Origin: Kaistella solincola
GTDB taxonomy: Bacteria; Bacteroidota; Bacteroidia; Flavobacteriales; Weeksellaceae
Assembly (NCBI RefSeq): GCF_000812875.1
Contig: NZ_JSYK01000002.1
Span: 591,035-655,034, forward strand
Direction of reading: 5' to 3'
Length of the DNA stretch: 64,000 nucleotides
Under the pieces are notes generated by a model. The model saw nothing but the letters and a program-made list of their open reading frames with translations. It was not told the origin of the DNA and did not search any database. The position numbers and the translations under genes are program-made. Below, piece by piece: positions 1-8,568 of this stretch (the stretch's first letter is position 1; every line of letters starts with the position of its first letter).

Positions 1-89
1 TAAGCGTCAAACCAAAGTTACAAATACTTTACCAAAAACTATTTCTGACGATATGGCAGTTAATATTTTCTTAATTCGCTGAAAATGTT

Positions 90-97
90 TAGGTTTG
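90..97 (+). promoter_or_regulatory. Bacteroidota -7 box (TAGGTTTG)
   Basis: The sequence TAGGTTTG fits the TAnnTTTG -7 consensus of Bacteroidota promoters and lies 19 nt before the ATG of the small membrane protein. I see no convincing -33 TTG. The 89 bases before it hold no recognisable gene. Confidence 0.4.
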
Positions 98-116
98 TCT
101 CCCAAAAAAATTAAGC

Positions 117-335
117 ATGAACCCAGAAATTACCAATATCATCGGTTACGCCGCATCTTTCTTCATCGTCCTGAGTTTCGTGCTGAAAGACATCAGAAAG
201 ATCAGAATCGTAAACCTTGTTGGCTGTATCTGTTTTGTGATTTATGGTATTTTCAGCGATTACCTTTGGCCCATCATCATTCCAAATGCTATTTTATGTG
301 GCGTTCAGGTTTATCATTTGGTTAAAAAGGCGTAA
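117..335 (+). CDS. small membrane protein, YgjV-like
   Basis: 72-residue protein with two or three hydrophobic segments (about residues 7-25, 31-48 and 50-66), so it should sit in the inner membrane. The pattern of short helices with GYAASFFIVLSFVLKD followed by RIVNLVGCICFVIYG resembles the small YgjV-type inner-membrane family often found in Flavobacteriia; no biochemical role is established. The ATG at 117 is preceded by a TAnnTTTG box. It ends 9 nt before the GTG start of the following glycosyltransferase, so the two may be co-transcribed. A longer reading frame beginning at 95 is out of frame with it and has no family character. Confidence 0.75.
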   Translation: MNPEITNIIGYAASFFIVLSFVLKDIRKIRIVNLVGCICFVIYGIFSDYLWPIIIPNAILCGVQVYHLVKKA

Positions 336-344
336 ATTAATGCC

Positions 345-1439
345 GTGCGAATCATTGTTTCGGTTTTCAATAATCTATATACGGACCAAAGGGTAGAAAA
401 GGTTTGCAGAACCTTATCTGAAAACGGTTACGAAATCGAACTCATCGGCAATAACTGGCGCGGTTTGCCGCCGGTGAACCGAAATTATTCCGTAAAAAGA
501 TTAAATCTCCGCGCCAAAATTCTCCGTCATGCGTACCTCGAATTTCAGTGGAAATTGTACAGGCATTTGCTGAAAAGTGCAGGCCGAAACTGCATTTTAC
601 TTTCCAATGATCTGGATACGATTTTACCGAATTATTTAGTTTCAAAAAAACTCGGCATTCCGCTGGTTTTCGACAGCCACGAAATTTTCACAGAAATGCC
701 GTCTTTAGCCGGAAGATTTCCGCAAAAAATCTGGCGGACTTTGGAAAAGCAACTTTTGCCGAAAATCCGTTATATGATTACAGCAAGTGAAAGTTATGCG
801 GATTGGTTTGTTGAAAAATATAAAATTTCGCGTCCGGTCGTCGTGCAGAACTTTCCGGTTTATTTAAAAATCGAAAAAAATTCCGGGCTATATAACCCAA
901 AAATCATTATTTACCAGGGTGTCATTAATCCATCACGCGGTTTAGATAAAATGATTGCTGCGATGGCGGAAATTCCAAATGCTAAATTATGGCTTGCCGG
1001 CGATGGTCCGATGAAAACCGAATATGAACAACTGACCAAAAAACTCGGGCTTCAAAAAAAAATCGAGTTTCTTGGGCAAATTTTTCCGGAAAAGCTACGG
1101 GAAATTACACAGCAGGCTGATGTCGGATTAAGCATCGAAGAAAATAACGGTCTCAGCTATTATTTTTCTTTACCAAACAAAATTTCAGATTATATCCAGG
1201 CAAGAATTCCCGTCGTTGTCTCAGATTTTCCAGAAATGAAAAAAATCATTAAGGAATTTCAGGTCGGCGAAACAATTTCAGATCATTCCGAACTTGCAGA
1301 AAAAATAAAAAAAGTGCTCGAAAAGGCGCCAGAATTTTATTCCGAAAATCTTGAAAAGGCAGCGGCACAACTATGCTGGGAAAAAGAAGAACCTAAATTG
1401 CTGAATCTCTTTCGGAAAGTAACCGAAGAAAATTTTTAG
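345..1439 (+). CDS. glycosyltransferase, GT4-like (GT-B fold)
   Basis: 364-residue cytoplasmic or membrane-associated glycosyltransferase. The N-terminal half begins MRIIVSVFNNLYTDQRVEKV, typical of GT-B enzymes, and includes VFDSHEIFTEMP. The C-terminal half has the nucleotide-sugar domain: IIIYQGVINPSRGLDKMI, KLWLAGDGPM and the E-rich stretch GLSIEENNGLSYYFSLPNKISDYIQA. It probably transfers a sugar from a nucleotide donor during surface polysaccharide or lipopolysaccharide assembly; donor and acceptor cannot be read from the sequence. The start is GTG at 345; the nearby ATG at 340 is in another frame. It precedes sufE and a GT9 transferase on the same strand. Confidence 0.82.
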   Translation: MRIIVSVFNNLYTDQRVEKVCRTLSENGYEIELIGNNWRGLPPVNRNYSVKRLNLRAKILRHAYLEFQWKLYRHLLKSAGRNCILLSNDLDTILPNYLVSKKLGIPLVFDSHEIFTEMPSLAGRFPQKIWRTLEKQLLPKIRYMITASESYADWFVEKYKISRPVVVQNFPVYLKIEKNSGLYNPKIIIYQGVINPSRGLDKMIAAMAEIPNAKLWLAGDGPMKTEYEQLTKKLGLQKKIEFLGQIFPEKLREITQQADVGLSIEENNGLSYYFSLPNKISDYIQARIPVVVSDFPEMKKIIKEFQVGETISDHSELAEKIKKVLEKAPEFYSENLEKAAAQLCWEKEEPKLLNLFRKVTEENF

Positions 1440-1446
1440 GAATGCT

Positions 1447-1454
1447 TATCTTTG
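1447..1454 (+). promoter_or_regulatory. -7 box (TATCTTTG) before sufE
   Basis: TATCTTTG matches TAnnTTTG and lies 18 nt before the ATG at 1473. It overlaps the TTG codon that would give the longer reading frame, which favours the ATG as the start. Confidence 0.5.
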
Positions 1455-1472
1455 CACAAATTCAACTTTGCG

Positions 1473-1892
1473 ATGACGATTAAAGAAAAACAGCAGGAAA
1501 CTGTGGAAGCTTTTGCCTTTTTGGAAGATTGGGAACAAAAGTACGAATATATTATAGACCTCGGAAAAGAGTTGAAAGGCATGCCCGAAGATCAGAAAAC
1601 CGATGAAAATTTAATTAAAGGTTGCCAGTCGAAAGTCTGGATTAAAGCGCGTTTTGAAGATGGTAAACTTTTTTTTAACGCTGATTCCGACGGAATTTTA
1701 CCGAAGGGCATCGTGTCACTTTTGGTTTCCATTTACAGCGGTCACACTACGCAGGAAATTCTGGATTCAGATTTTTCGTTTATCGAAGAAATCGGCTTGC
1801 AGGAATTTCTCTCGCCTTCGCGTGCCAACGGTTTGATGGCGATGACCAAACAAATTAAGTTTTACGCCGTGGCCTATCAGCTGAAATCGTGA
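1473..1892 (+). CDS. sufE: SufE family cysteine desulfurase sulfur acceptor
   Basis: 139-residue protein of usual SufE length. SufE accepts persulfide sulfur from the cysteine desulfurase SufS and passes it to the SUF scaffold for Fe-S cluster assembly in the cytoplasm. The acceptor cysteine lies in LIKGCQSKVWI and falls at residue 51 when counted from the ATG at 1473, as in E. coli SufE. The C-terminal FLSPSRANGLMAM is also family-typical. A longer frame from TTG at 1452 adds seven residues but overlaps a promoter box, so I prefer the ATG. Its stop overlaps the GTG of the next gene by 4 nt (GTGA). No suf partner genes are next to it. Confidence 0.93.
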   Translation: MTIKEKQQETVEAFAFLEDWEQKYEYIIDLGKELKGMPEDQKTDENLIKGCQSKVWIKARFEDGKLFFNADSDGILPKGIVSLLVSIYSGHTTQEILDSDFSFIEEIGLQEFLSPSRANGLMAMTKQIKFYAVAYQLKS

Positions 1893-2851
1893 CGCGAATT
1901 TTAGCATACCGTTTTTCGGCGTTCGGCGACGTTGCGATGACCGTTCCGGTTTTGCGCGAATTTCTGGCTCAAAATGCTGATGTTGAAATTGTTATGGTTT
2001 CCCGCGAAAATTTCAGCGCACTTTTCGATGATATTCCGAATCTGCAATTTAAAGGGATAAATCTCGAAGATTTTAAAGGTTTTTTCGGTTTGCAGAAACT
2101 GGGAAAATTGCTTTTGGAAGAATTTAAACCAAATTTTATCGCCGATTTACACGACGTCATCCGAACGAAAACGCTCAATCTTTTTTTTCTGCAAAAAGGT
2201 TTCAAAGTTTACAAAATAAATAAAGGTAAAGCTGAAAAAGAAAAACTCACCGATATTTGGAATATCGAAAAACAACCGCTAAAACCCACCGTGGAAAGAT
2301 ATGCCGACGTTTTTCGCGAAATGAAGTTTAAGCTTGAACTTTCCAATCAATTACAACCAAAATCTGGAAAATCCGGAATTGGTGTCGCGCCGTTTGCGCA
2401 GCACAAAGGTAAAATGATGCCGCTGGAAAAAACTTTCGAATTGGTAAAAATATTGGCACAAAAGCACCAAATTTTCTTTTTTGGCGGCGGCGCTCAGGAA
2501 GTTGAAATCTTAAATTCCTGGCAGCAAAAAATCCCAAATACTGAAAATTTAGCTGGAAAATTAACCTTGAAGCAGGAATTGGAAAAAATTTCGGGCTTAG
2601 AAGCCATGATTTCGATGGATTCTGCAAATATGCATTTGGCAAGTTTGGTTGGTACGCGCTGTATTTCGGTTTGGGGTTCCACGCATTTTTACGCCGGATT
2701 TTTAGGATACGGACAAAGTGTAAATGATGTCGTACATGTGAAAGATTTAACCTGCCGGCCGTGTTCGGTTTTTGGTGATAAAGAATGTTACCGCGGCGAT
2801 TATGCTTGCCTGCACGAACTGAATATCCAGCAAATCATTAATCTGATTTAG
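1889..2851 (+). CDS. glycosyltransferase family 9 (heptosyltransferase-like)
   Basis: 320-residue GT9 enzyme, the family of ADP-heptose:LPS heptosyltransferases. N-terminal ILAYRFSAFGDVAMTVPVLR is the family's acceptor-side signature (usually RxxxxGDxxxxxP). The C-terminal half shows GVAPFAQHKGKMMPLEKT, FFFGGG, then MISMDSANMHLASLVGTRCISVWGSTH, the donor-binding region with DSANMHLA. It probably adds a sugar to the lipid A core or another surface glycan. The start is GTG, overlapping the sufE stop, which implies translational coupling. Several cysteines cluster near the C-terminus (CRPCSVFGDKECYRG). A hairpin terminator follows. Confidence 0.88.
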   Translation: MTRILAYRFSAFGDVAMTVPVLREFLAQNADVEIVMVSRENFSALFDDIPNLQFKGINLEDFKGFFGLQKLGKLLLEEFKPNFIADLHDVIRTKTLNLFFLQKGFKVYKINKGKAEKEKLTDIWNIEKQPLKPTVERYADVFREMKFKLELSNQLQPKSGKSGIGVAPFAQHKGKMMPLEKTFELVKILAQKHQIFFFGGGAQEVEILNSWQQKIPNTENLAGKLTLKQELEKISGLEAMISMDSANMHLASLVGTRCISVWGSTHFYAGFLGYGQSVNDVVHVKDLTCRPCSVFGDKECYRGDYACLHELNIQQIINLI

Positions 2852-2923
2852 AAAAATATGCCGTTAGAAGCGGTGATTTTTTCGTTTTACTGAATTTTCA
2901 AGAAAATCATTATCTGGTTTAAA

Positions 2924-2954
2924 AAAAATTTGCCGCTAAAAGCGGCAAATTTTT
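2924..2954 (+). terminator. perfect 14-bp hairpin with A/T flanks
   Basis: Arms 2924-2937 and 2941-2954 are exactly complementary around an AAA loop, with core TGCCGCT/AGCGGCA and A and T tracts in the stem. A weaker version lies just upstream (about 2852-2882). It can terminate the upstream glycosyltransferase transcript. The GCCGCT-AGCGGC core recurs, degenerate, in other gaps of the window. Confidence 0.7.
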
Positions 2955-2979
2955 CGTTTTCGGAAAGATGACGAAACTA

Positions 2980-3050
2980 TATCTAGCCCCGATGGAAGCG
3001 GCATCCTGCGCGCCACGAAAGTGGCGTGCAGATAAAGCGGACAGCGGGTT
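2980..3050 (+). ncRNA. probable flavo-1 type structured RNA
   Basis: The gap contains AGCCCCGATGGAAGCGGCAT at 2985-3004, then an 11-bp stem (3006-3016 with 3021-3031, one G-U pair) closed by a GAAA tetraloop, then AAAGCGGACAGCGGG. This block pattern, conserved flanks around a variable hairpin, is what I recall of the flavo-1 RNA motif of Flavobacteria, whose function is unknown. It lies between converging genes, so it is not obviously a leader element. The assignment is from memory of the motif; a covariance-model search would settle it. Confidence 0.5.
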
Positions 3051-3098
3051 GAAACTTCTATAAGATGCGAAATTTTCCTTGCTTCTAAGCCAGATTTT

Positions 3099-4181
3099 TT
3101 ACAAAAAGCTGTCGCCTTTTTTTAACGTTTTTAAGTCCTGAACATATTCTTTAATCAACTGGTCGTTGGCGCGCGGGCAGATCAGCAAAGCTTTGTCGGT
3201 GTCCACGATAATGTAGTCTTTCAAACCGTCGATGATCACCGCCTTGTTTTTATTTTTCAGGTTGATGATATTTCCTTTTGCGTTGTAGGTTAAAAGATGG
3301 CGCGATTTTGAAGCGTTTTTTTCCGCGTCTTTCACCGCATTTTCGTAAACGGAAGTCCAGGTCCCAAGATCGCTCCAGCCAATATCGGCGGGAATTACAT
3401 AGACATTTTTCGCTTTTTCCAGAATGCCGTTGTCAATTGAAATTTTTGCGACTTTTGGATAAATAGCATCGATGCAGCCTTCTTCTTCTTTCGTATTGTA
3501 ATCGCAACTCTGGAAATGCTGAGACATTTCGCTGAGGTATTCTTCAAACGCCGACAAAATGCTTTGGACATTCCAGATAAAAATCCCGGCATTCCACAGG
3601 AAATCGCCGCTTTCCAGAAAAGTTCTGGCGAATTCTAAATCAGGTTTTTCGGTAAATGTTTTAACCTTGAAATATTCTTTGTCTTTATTTTCTTCAAACT
3701 GAATATAGCCGTAACCGGTTTCCGGCCGTGTTGGTTTGATGCCCAACGTGATGAGGAAATTTTTGGTCGCCGCGAGGTTTAAAGCAAGCTCAATTTTCTG
3801 TAGAAAAACGGTTTCGTTTAAAATCAAATGATCCGCCGGAAGCACAATAATATTTGCGTTCGGGTTTTTATCTGCGATTTTTTTCGCCATGTACATATTG
3901 CACGCCGCGGTGTTTTTCATCATGGGTTCGCCCACGATATTTTCCGGGTTTAATTCCGGTAGCTGCTGCTCGGTGAGTGCGATATATTCTTTGCTGGTGA
4001 TGACATAGATGTTTTCCGGAATTACAATTTTGCTGATTCGGTTGTAGGTTTGCTGGATCATGGTGTGGCCGGTTCCTAAAATATCCTGAAACTGTTTCGG
4101 GTATTTCTGGGTGCTCATCGGCCAAAATCTGCTGCCTACGCCTCCTGCCATGATGACGCAGTAATTATTTGATTCTGACAT
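3099..4181 (-). CDS. manC: mannose-1-phosphate guanylyltransferase
   Basis: 360-residue nucleotidyltransferase making GDP-mannose from mannose-1-phosphate and GTP. The pyrophosphorylase signature is at the N-terminus: VIMAGGVGSRFWPMSTQKYP with KQF following. FTEKPD, ETGYGYIQ and WNAGIFIW are also typical of the ManC/GMP family. It lacks the C-terminal isomerase domain of bifunctional enzymes. I start at the ATG at 4181 (MSESNNYCVIMAGG); the frame extends 24 codons further but that part overlaps the upstream SprT-like gene and is not family-like. Only 2 nt separate the two genes. Its product would feed the mannose- or fucose-containing glycans suggested by the transferases nearby. Confidence 0.92.
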   Translation of the reverse strand: MSESNNYCVIMAGGVGSRFWPMSTQKYPKQFQDILGTGHTMIQQTYNRISKIVIPENIYVITSKEYIALTEQQLPELNPENIVGEPMMKNTAACNMYMAKKIADKNPNANIIVLPADHLILNETVFLQKIELALNLAATKNFLITLGIKPTRPETGYGYIQFEENKDKEYFKVKTFTEKPDLEFARTFLESGDFLWNAGIFIWNVQSILSAFEEYLSEMSQHFQSCDYNTKEEEGCIDAIYPKVAKISIDNGILEKAKNVYVIPADIGWSDLGTWTSVYENAVKDAEKNASKSRHLLTYNAKGNIINLKNKNKAVIIDGLKDYIIVDTDKALLICPRANDQLIKEYVQDLKTLKKGDSFL

Positions 4182-4183
4182 AT

Positions 4184-4774
4184 TTAACTTAGTTTTTCCA
4201 CGCGGGCCAACGGCTTGAAAATATACTTTTTTCCGTTGTTGGTATTCAGGCAAAGATAGTTTTTTTTCCGCTTCTCCTCAATGATATAAGTCTCCTTTCG
4301 GTAGGTAAAACGGTCGTTTTCGTTAAGGTCTTCGATATACGAAGTTTCGTCGTCGTAATTTTCAATGTGGAAATAGCGCACAAGATCGGGGCTCGACATA
4401 AAATTTGATTTCGGCGCTTTTGAAAATCTCCGGATAATCGGTTTTAAATCTTCGGGATAAATTTCGATGCTTTCAAGGAGCATTTGCCTAAACGTTTGTT
4501 TCCATTCCGCACCGTGTGCTGAAATGCGCTTTTTGCTTTGGTCAAAAGCGATAAGATGCGCGAGTTCATGCGTCAGCACGAAGAAAAAAAGATACGGCTG
4601 TAAGGTGGAATTGATGGTGATTTGATGCGTTTTATCCGGCATTTTCCGGTAATCGCCCAGTTTCGAATTTCTCCCGCGCGTTACTTTGATATGAATCGTA
4701 TAATCAGCGAACCATTTTTTTAGAAAAATCAGGCTATTATCCGGCAAATATTTCTGTAACAGCACGATGGACAT
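4184..4774 (-). CDS. SprT-like zinc metalloprotease-domain protein
   Basis: 196-residue SprT-domain protein. The zinc motif is clear: FFVLTHELAHLIAFD (HExxH), with WKQTFRQML downstream as in SprT proteins. The C-terminal third (about 120-196) is basic and aromatic and may bind nucleic acid. The family includes eukaryotic Spartan proteases acting on DNA-protein crosslinks, but bacterial SprT proteins are poorly understood, so the substrate is unknown. The gene is directly upstream of manC with 2 nt between them. Start ATG at 4774. Confidence 0.83.
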   Translation of the reverse strand: MSIVLLQKYLPDNSLIFLKKWFADYTIHIKVTRGRNSKLGDYRKMPDKTHQITINSTLQPYLFFFVLTHELAHLIAFDQSKKRISAHGAEWKQTFRQMLLESIEIYPEDLKPIIRRFSKAPKSNFMSSPDLVRYFHIENYDDETSYIEDLNENDRFTYRKETYIIEEKRKKNYLCLNTNNGKKYIFKPLARVEKLS

Positions 4775-4798
4775 AACAACAATTGAAGTATTTTAAAA

Positions 4799-6139
4799 CT
4801 ACAAAGTTAAAGGAATTCCTGCGTAGAAATTTAGAAGTTTCAAGCTGAAAATGTAATTGTATTTTGCCTGTGCCACGCTGCCTTGCGCATTAGCATAATT
4901 ATTACGCGCGTTGTTTAGGTCATAAACCGTGGCGCGGCCGGCGTTATAGCTTTTCTCCGCAAAATCCAGGGCTAATTTGGCACTTTTTTCAGCTTCGCGA
5001 GAAGCAACGAAAGATTCGTAGTTGCTTTCCGCATCAAACTGTGCTTTCTGAACGTTTTGTAAAACGTCCTGCTTTTGTAACAGCAAAGAATTCTTCGCAA
5101 TATCTTCGTTTACTTTAGACTGCTCTACGTTAAGTCGCGTAATTCCTTTATTGAAAATCGGGATGTTTGCGGAAACGCCAACCTGCTGCCCGAAATTGTC
5201 TTTATATTGTTTAAAAAAGCCACTTTGCTGAATGGTGTTTCCGGTAAGATCTTTTCCGGCGTTCAGCAAATAAAAGTATGAACTTCCCAATCCTGCGTTT
5301 GCGGAAATTGTCGGCCAGAAGGCGGTTTCGGTAATTTCTGTTTGGGCTTCGGCCGATTTTATGCGGCTTTCAGCAGCTTTTATCTGCGGTTGGTTTTCAA
5401 AAGCTTTATTAATGATTTGGTCCGCTGTAAATAAAGGTGCCTGAATATCATCTTCAATGGCAACATTTTGCACATCGAAGTTTTTATAATCCGGAAGCTG
5501 CAGAAGCATTGCTAAAGAAAACAAACTTCGGTCGGTATTGATTTCTGCAGTTTTTACATTGAGCTTTTCGCGTGCCAGCCCGGCTTCAGCTTCAGCTAAA
5601 ACCGTTTGCGCGGTGGTGCCAACCTGCGTCGTGATTTTTGCACGCTCGTAAAGTCTTTCCGCATTTTCCAAAGCGCTTCTCGCAATGGTTACCACTTCGC
5701 GGTTAAGCAAAATGGCTAAATATTGCTGCGCAATTTGAAGTGAAATGTCATTTTTTACCTGTTCCACATCAAATCCGCTTGCCTGAACATCATATTCGTT
5801 TTTGCGGATATTTTTTTCGAGTCTGCCGTGGTTGAAAAGCAACATATCAGCACCAACATTTGCACTGTTGCTGAAATTATCATTGCTGCCTGTGCGGCCG
5901 AAAGTGTCGCGGCCCTGCCCAAAAGTTGCAGAATTATTGATGTTTCCGGAAACCGACGGAAGATATTGCCGTTTTGCAATCGACAGATTATAATCTTGAA
6001 GTTTCTTGTTGTACTCGTTCTGGATGACCTGCAGGTTATTTTCTACGGCGTAATTCACGCATTCCTGAAGCGTCCATTTCTTTTGAGAAAACAGAAAAGC
6101 AGACATCAAAGTCAGGGAAAACAGCAAAGATTTTCTCAT
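4799..6139 (-). CDS. TolC family outer-membrane efflux protein
   Basis: 446-residue outer-membrane factor. A signal peptide (MRKSLLFSLTLMSAFLFSQ) is followed by WTLQECVNYAVENNLQV, the classic start of TolC-family proteins in Bacteroidota, then two repeats rich in heptad-like helices (about 20-220 and 230-446) ending GRATVYDLNNARNNYANAQ. It would form the trimeric exit duct for a tripartite efflux pump or a type I secretion system. No membrane-fusion protein or inner-membrane transporter is adjacent, so its partners must be elsewhere. It ends 25 nt before the SprT-like gene. Confidence 0.9.
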   Translation of the reverse strand: MRKSLLFSLTLMSAFLFSQKKWTLQECVNYAVENNLQVIQNEYNKKLQDYNLSIAKRQYLPSVSGNINNSATFGQGRDTFGRTGSNDNFSNSANVGADMLLFNHGRLEKNIRKNEYDVQASGFDVEQVKNDISLQIAQQYLAILLNREVVTIARSALENAERLYERAKITTQVGTTAQTVLAEAEAGLAREKLNVKTAEINTDRSLFSLAMLLQLPDYKNFDVQNVAIEDDIQAPLFTADQIINKAFENQPQIKAAESRIKSAEAQTEITETAFWPTISANAGLGSSYFYLLNAGKDLTGNTIQQSGFFKQYKDNFGQQVGVSANIPIFNKGITRLNVEQSKVNEDIAKNSLLLQKQDVLQNVQKAQFDAESNYESFVASREAEKSAKLALDFAEKSYNAGRATVYDLNNARNNYANAQGSVAQAKYNYIFSLKLLNFYAGIPLTL

Positions 6140-6179
6140 AGATTATTTTCTGTAATAAGACGGTTTTTTTGCAAAATTG

Positions 6180-6569
6180 TTACACAGATTTCTTTAAATC
6201 ATTAATTCTACTTACAATTGGCATAGAAAAAACTCCACTTTTTTGCAGATAGAGCTCGTAAAATTTCTGCGCTTTTGCAGCAAAATCTACATTTGAATTT
6301 TCCCTGTTTTTAAAGTAAAATAAATGACCGAGCAATTCGTAATACGGAATGTGGTGACTGCTGTCTTTCGCTTCGATGAGCTCAATTATTTCGTCGGTGC
6401 TTTTTGCCGACAAAGTTTCGAAATCCATTTTGAAAGTATCATTCATGTTGGTATCGAAAATCCTTTCCTGTTCCGGCAATTCGCCTTCATTTTTTTCTAA
6501 AAGCAGCTTCGAAAGAAATTCGGAAAACTGCTTTACAATGCGAATGATGTAATCTTTATCGTGGATCAT
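6180..6569 (-). CDS. hypothetical protein
   Basis: 129-residue soluble, helical, acidic protein (N-terminus MIHDKDYIIRIVKQFSEFLSKLLL, C-terminus IVSRINDLKKSV). I do not recognise a domain. The sequence IPYYELLGHLFYFKNRE and the later KAQKFYELYLQKS suggest helical-repeat packing. It sits between the nucleoside-recognition membrane protein upstream (23 nt gap) and the TolC gene downstream (40 nt), all on the minus strand, and may be co-transcribed with the former. No signal peptide or membrane segment. Confidence 0.65.
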   Translation of the reverse strand: MIHDKDYIIRIVKQFSEFLSKLLLEKNEGELPEQERIFDTNMNDTFKMDFETLSAKSTDEIIELIEAKDSSHHIPYYELLGHLFYFKNRENSNVDFAAKAQKFYELYLQKSGVFSMPIVSRINDLKKSV

Positions 6570-6592
6570 TTTATTAAATATTTAATTAAAGT

Positions 6593-7996
6593 TTAAGCAA
6601 AGAAAAGATAAGCCAAAATTACTGACGTGATGATGCCTACCAAATCAGCCATCAGCATTGCGGTTACGGTGTATCTGGTGTTTTTAATGCCCACCGCACC
6701 GAAATAAACCGCGATTACATAGAAAGTGGTGTCCGAACTTCCTTGTAAAACCGCTGCTAATCGTCCCTGGAAACTGTCCGCACCGAAAGTCTGCATCGTA
6801 TCCACCATCATTCCGCGCGCGCCGGAACCCGAAAGCGGTTTGATGAGCGCAGTTGGTAAACCGTCAACAAATCGGGTATCGAAACCGACAACCTGTGCTA
6901 CCCATTTCATTCCATCGATTAAAACATCGAAAACTCCGGAAGTTCTAAGCAAGGAAATCGCGATGAGCATTCCGACCAAATAAGGAATAATTTTTACACA
7001 CGTCCAGAAACCTTCTTTTGCCCCATCGATAAAAGCATCGAAAACATTAATTTTTTTATAAACCGCGCCCAAAACAATAGCAAAGAAGATCAACAAAATA
7101 ATTCCGTTGCTCAGCAACATGCTGAAATTATCCAGTCCTTCTTTGGTTAAATTTACCAAATACACCACGAGCAAAGCAATAATAGCGGAAATTCCTCCAA
7201 CATAAGCGATGACGACAGGTTGAAGCAAATTTATTTTCTGATACAGCGAAACGAAAATCATAGCGGCTAAAGTCGCTGCAAAAGTTGCAATCATGCACGG
7301 CAGAAAAATATCGGTTGGCGTTGTAGAACCCATCGAAGCACGGATTGCGATAATGGAAACCGGAATCAAAGTTAAACCGCCGGCGTGCAAACACAAAAAC
7401 ATGATTTGGGAATTACTCGCGCGCTCGTTTTCCGGATTTAATGTCTGCAAACTTTCCATCGCTTTTAATCCAAACGGTGTCGCGGCGTTGTCCAAACCAA
7501 GCAAATTCGCTGAAAAATTCAGCAACATATGTCCGAAGGACGGATGGTTTTTCGGGATTTCGGGGAATAATTTTGAAAAAAACGGCTGAATTATGCGTGA
7601 AAGCAAATTGATACCGCCGGCTTTTTCGGCAATGCTCATAAAACCCATGAAAAGCGTCATAATTCCAATCAGACCAAGGCAGATTTTTACGGCCGTTTCC
7701 GAAGTTCCGATGACACCGTCGGTTTCCTGCACGCGGTAAACCGCAACTTTCGAAGTTGCTGAATCGCTTTTGTAATGAATTCGGTTTTGATTAAAATTGG
7801 GTGCTAATACAAGGTTTTTTTGAATTTCAGGTGAGAGTTCACCGATGCTTTTGGTCGCAATCTGCACGGTATCACCACTTTTGCCGACCACCATATCGTT
7901 GTAAATGGCTTTGTAATGATCTGAAAAAATATATTTGATGCTGGCGACAATAATCGCGACGATGATAAAGGCGCTCCAGATTCTGCTTAAAACCAT
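6593..7996 (-). CDS. nucleoside-recognition membrane protein (fused SpmA/SpmB-like)
   Basis: 467-residue integral membrane protein with about ten hydrophobic segments and two nucleoside-recognition (Gate) domains. The first half has GLIGIMTLFMGFMSIAEKAG, NFSANLLGLDNAATPFGLKAM and SMGSTTP, as in SpmA; the second has the SpmB-like IPYLVGMLIAISLLRTSGVF and VLQGSSDTTFYVIAVYFGAVG. Bacillus SpmA and SpmB are separate proteins needed for spore-core dehydration; this fused form is common in non-sporulating Bacteroidota, where its substrate is unknown. I start at the ATG at 7996 (MVLSRIWSAF); the frame runs 20 codons further upstream with no obvious start signal. An extra loop of about 70 residues lies between the first membrane helix and the Gate domain. 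Confidence 0.85.
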   Translation of the reverse strand: MVLSRIWSAFIIVAIIVASIKYIFSDHYKAIYNDMVVGKSGDTVQIATKSIGELSPEIQKNLVLAPNFNQNRIHYKSDSATSKVAVYRVQETDGVIGTSETAVKICLGLIGIMTLFMGFMSIAEKAGGINLLSRIIQPFFSKLFPEIPKNHPSFGHMLLNFSANLLGLDNAATPFGLKAMESLQTLNPENERASNSQIMFLCLHAGGLTLIPVSIIAIRASMGSTTPTDIFLPCMIATFAATLAAMIFVSLYQKINLLQPVVIAYVGGISAIIALLVVYLVNLTKEGLDNFSMLLSNGIILLIFFAIVLGAVYKKINVFDAFIDGAKEGFWTCVKIIPYLVGMLIAISLLRTSGVFDVLIDGMKWVAQVVGFDTRFVDGLPTALIKPLSGSGARGMMVDTMQTFGADSFQGRLAAVLQGSSDTTFYVIAVYFGAVGIKNTRYTVTAMLMADLVGIITSVILAYLFFA

Positions 7997-8182
7997 TTTG
8001 TAGAAAATTTTGTTAAAAATAACCAAAATCTTGAAGTAATGGTTTGCGCCGTGCAATTATTCAGCTGAAAGTTTATAAAACGAAAAAATTTGACGTTAAA
8101 ATGGCAAATTTTTTTAATTATAATTTCATCAAGACAAAACAAAAAAATTCCGCCTTAAAAGACCGAATTTTGTAAAAATGTT

Positions 8183-8377
8183 TTACAGAACTGCGAGGAA
8201 CTCCACGCCGTCGTTGTTTTCTTCTTTTGGTAATTTCACGAAATGACGGTGAAAGTCTGCGTAATAATCATCATATTCCTGGCTCTTTTTCTTCAAAAAC
8301 TGCTTGAGCCCAAAAATGCCGATTCCGATCAAGATACCGGCACCTCCCGCCAATAATATGCCTACCTGTGTTTTCAT
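8183..8377 (-). CDS. small single-pass membrane protein
   Basis: 64 residues: one N-terminal glycine-rich membrane helix (QVGILLAGGAGILIGIGIFGL) followed by a charged tail with KKK and YDDYYADFHRHFVKLPKEE. Family unknown to me. It is alone on the minus strand between the S9 peptidase promoter and a gap (8057-8182) holding two degenerate A/T-flanked hairpins (about 8085-8115 and 8143-8172), which could terminate it. Confidence 0.6.
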   Translation of the reverse strand: MKTQVGILLAGGAGILIGIGIFGLKQFLKKKSQEYDDYYADFHRHFVKLPKEENNDGVEFLAVL

Positions 8378-8545
8378 AAGTTTATTTTTCTCGACGATGT
8401 CAGAAGCAAATTATGTTCCTTTTCTGGTGGATGCCGGATTAAAAAATTGTTAAATAATCAAGAATTCTGTCTTATCATTTCTGAATGAGTAAAAAATTTC
8501 GCAGAAATCTTGCGGTTCAGCTCGGAATAATTCGGTAAAAAATGG

Positions 8546-8553
8546 TATTTTTG
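8546..8553 (+). promoter_or_regulatory. -7 box (TATTTTTG) before the prolyl oligopeptidase
   Basis: TATTTTTG matches TAnnTTTG, 15 nt before the ATG at 8569. The TTG at 8511 is too far upstream to be a standard -33 element. Confidence 0.5.
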
Positions 8554-8568
8554 AACAAATCCTGAACT

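Noticed and set aside
95..325. 76-codon frame overlapping the first gene
   Set aside because: It is out of frame with the YgjV-like gene, basic and low in family character; a shadow frame.
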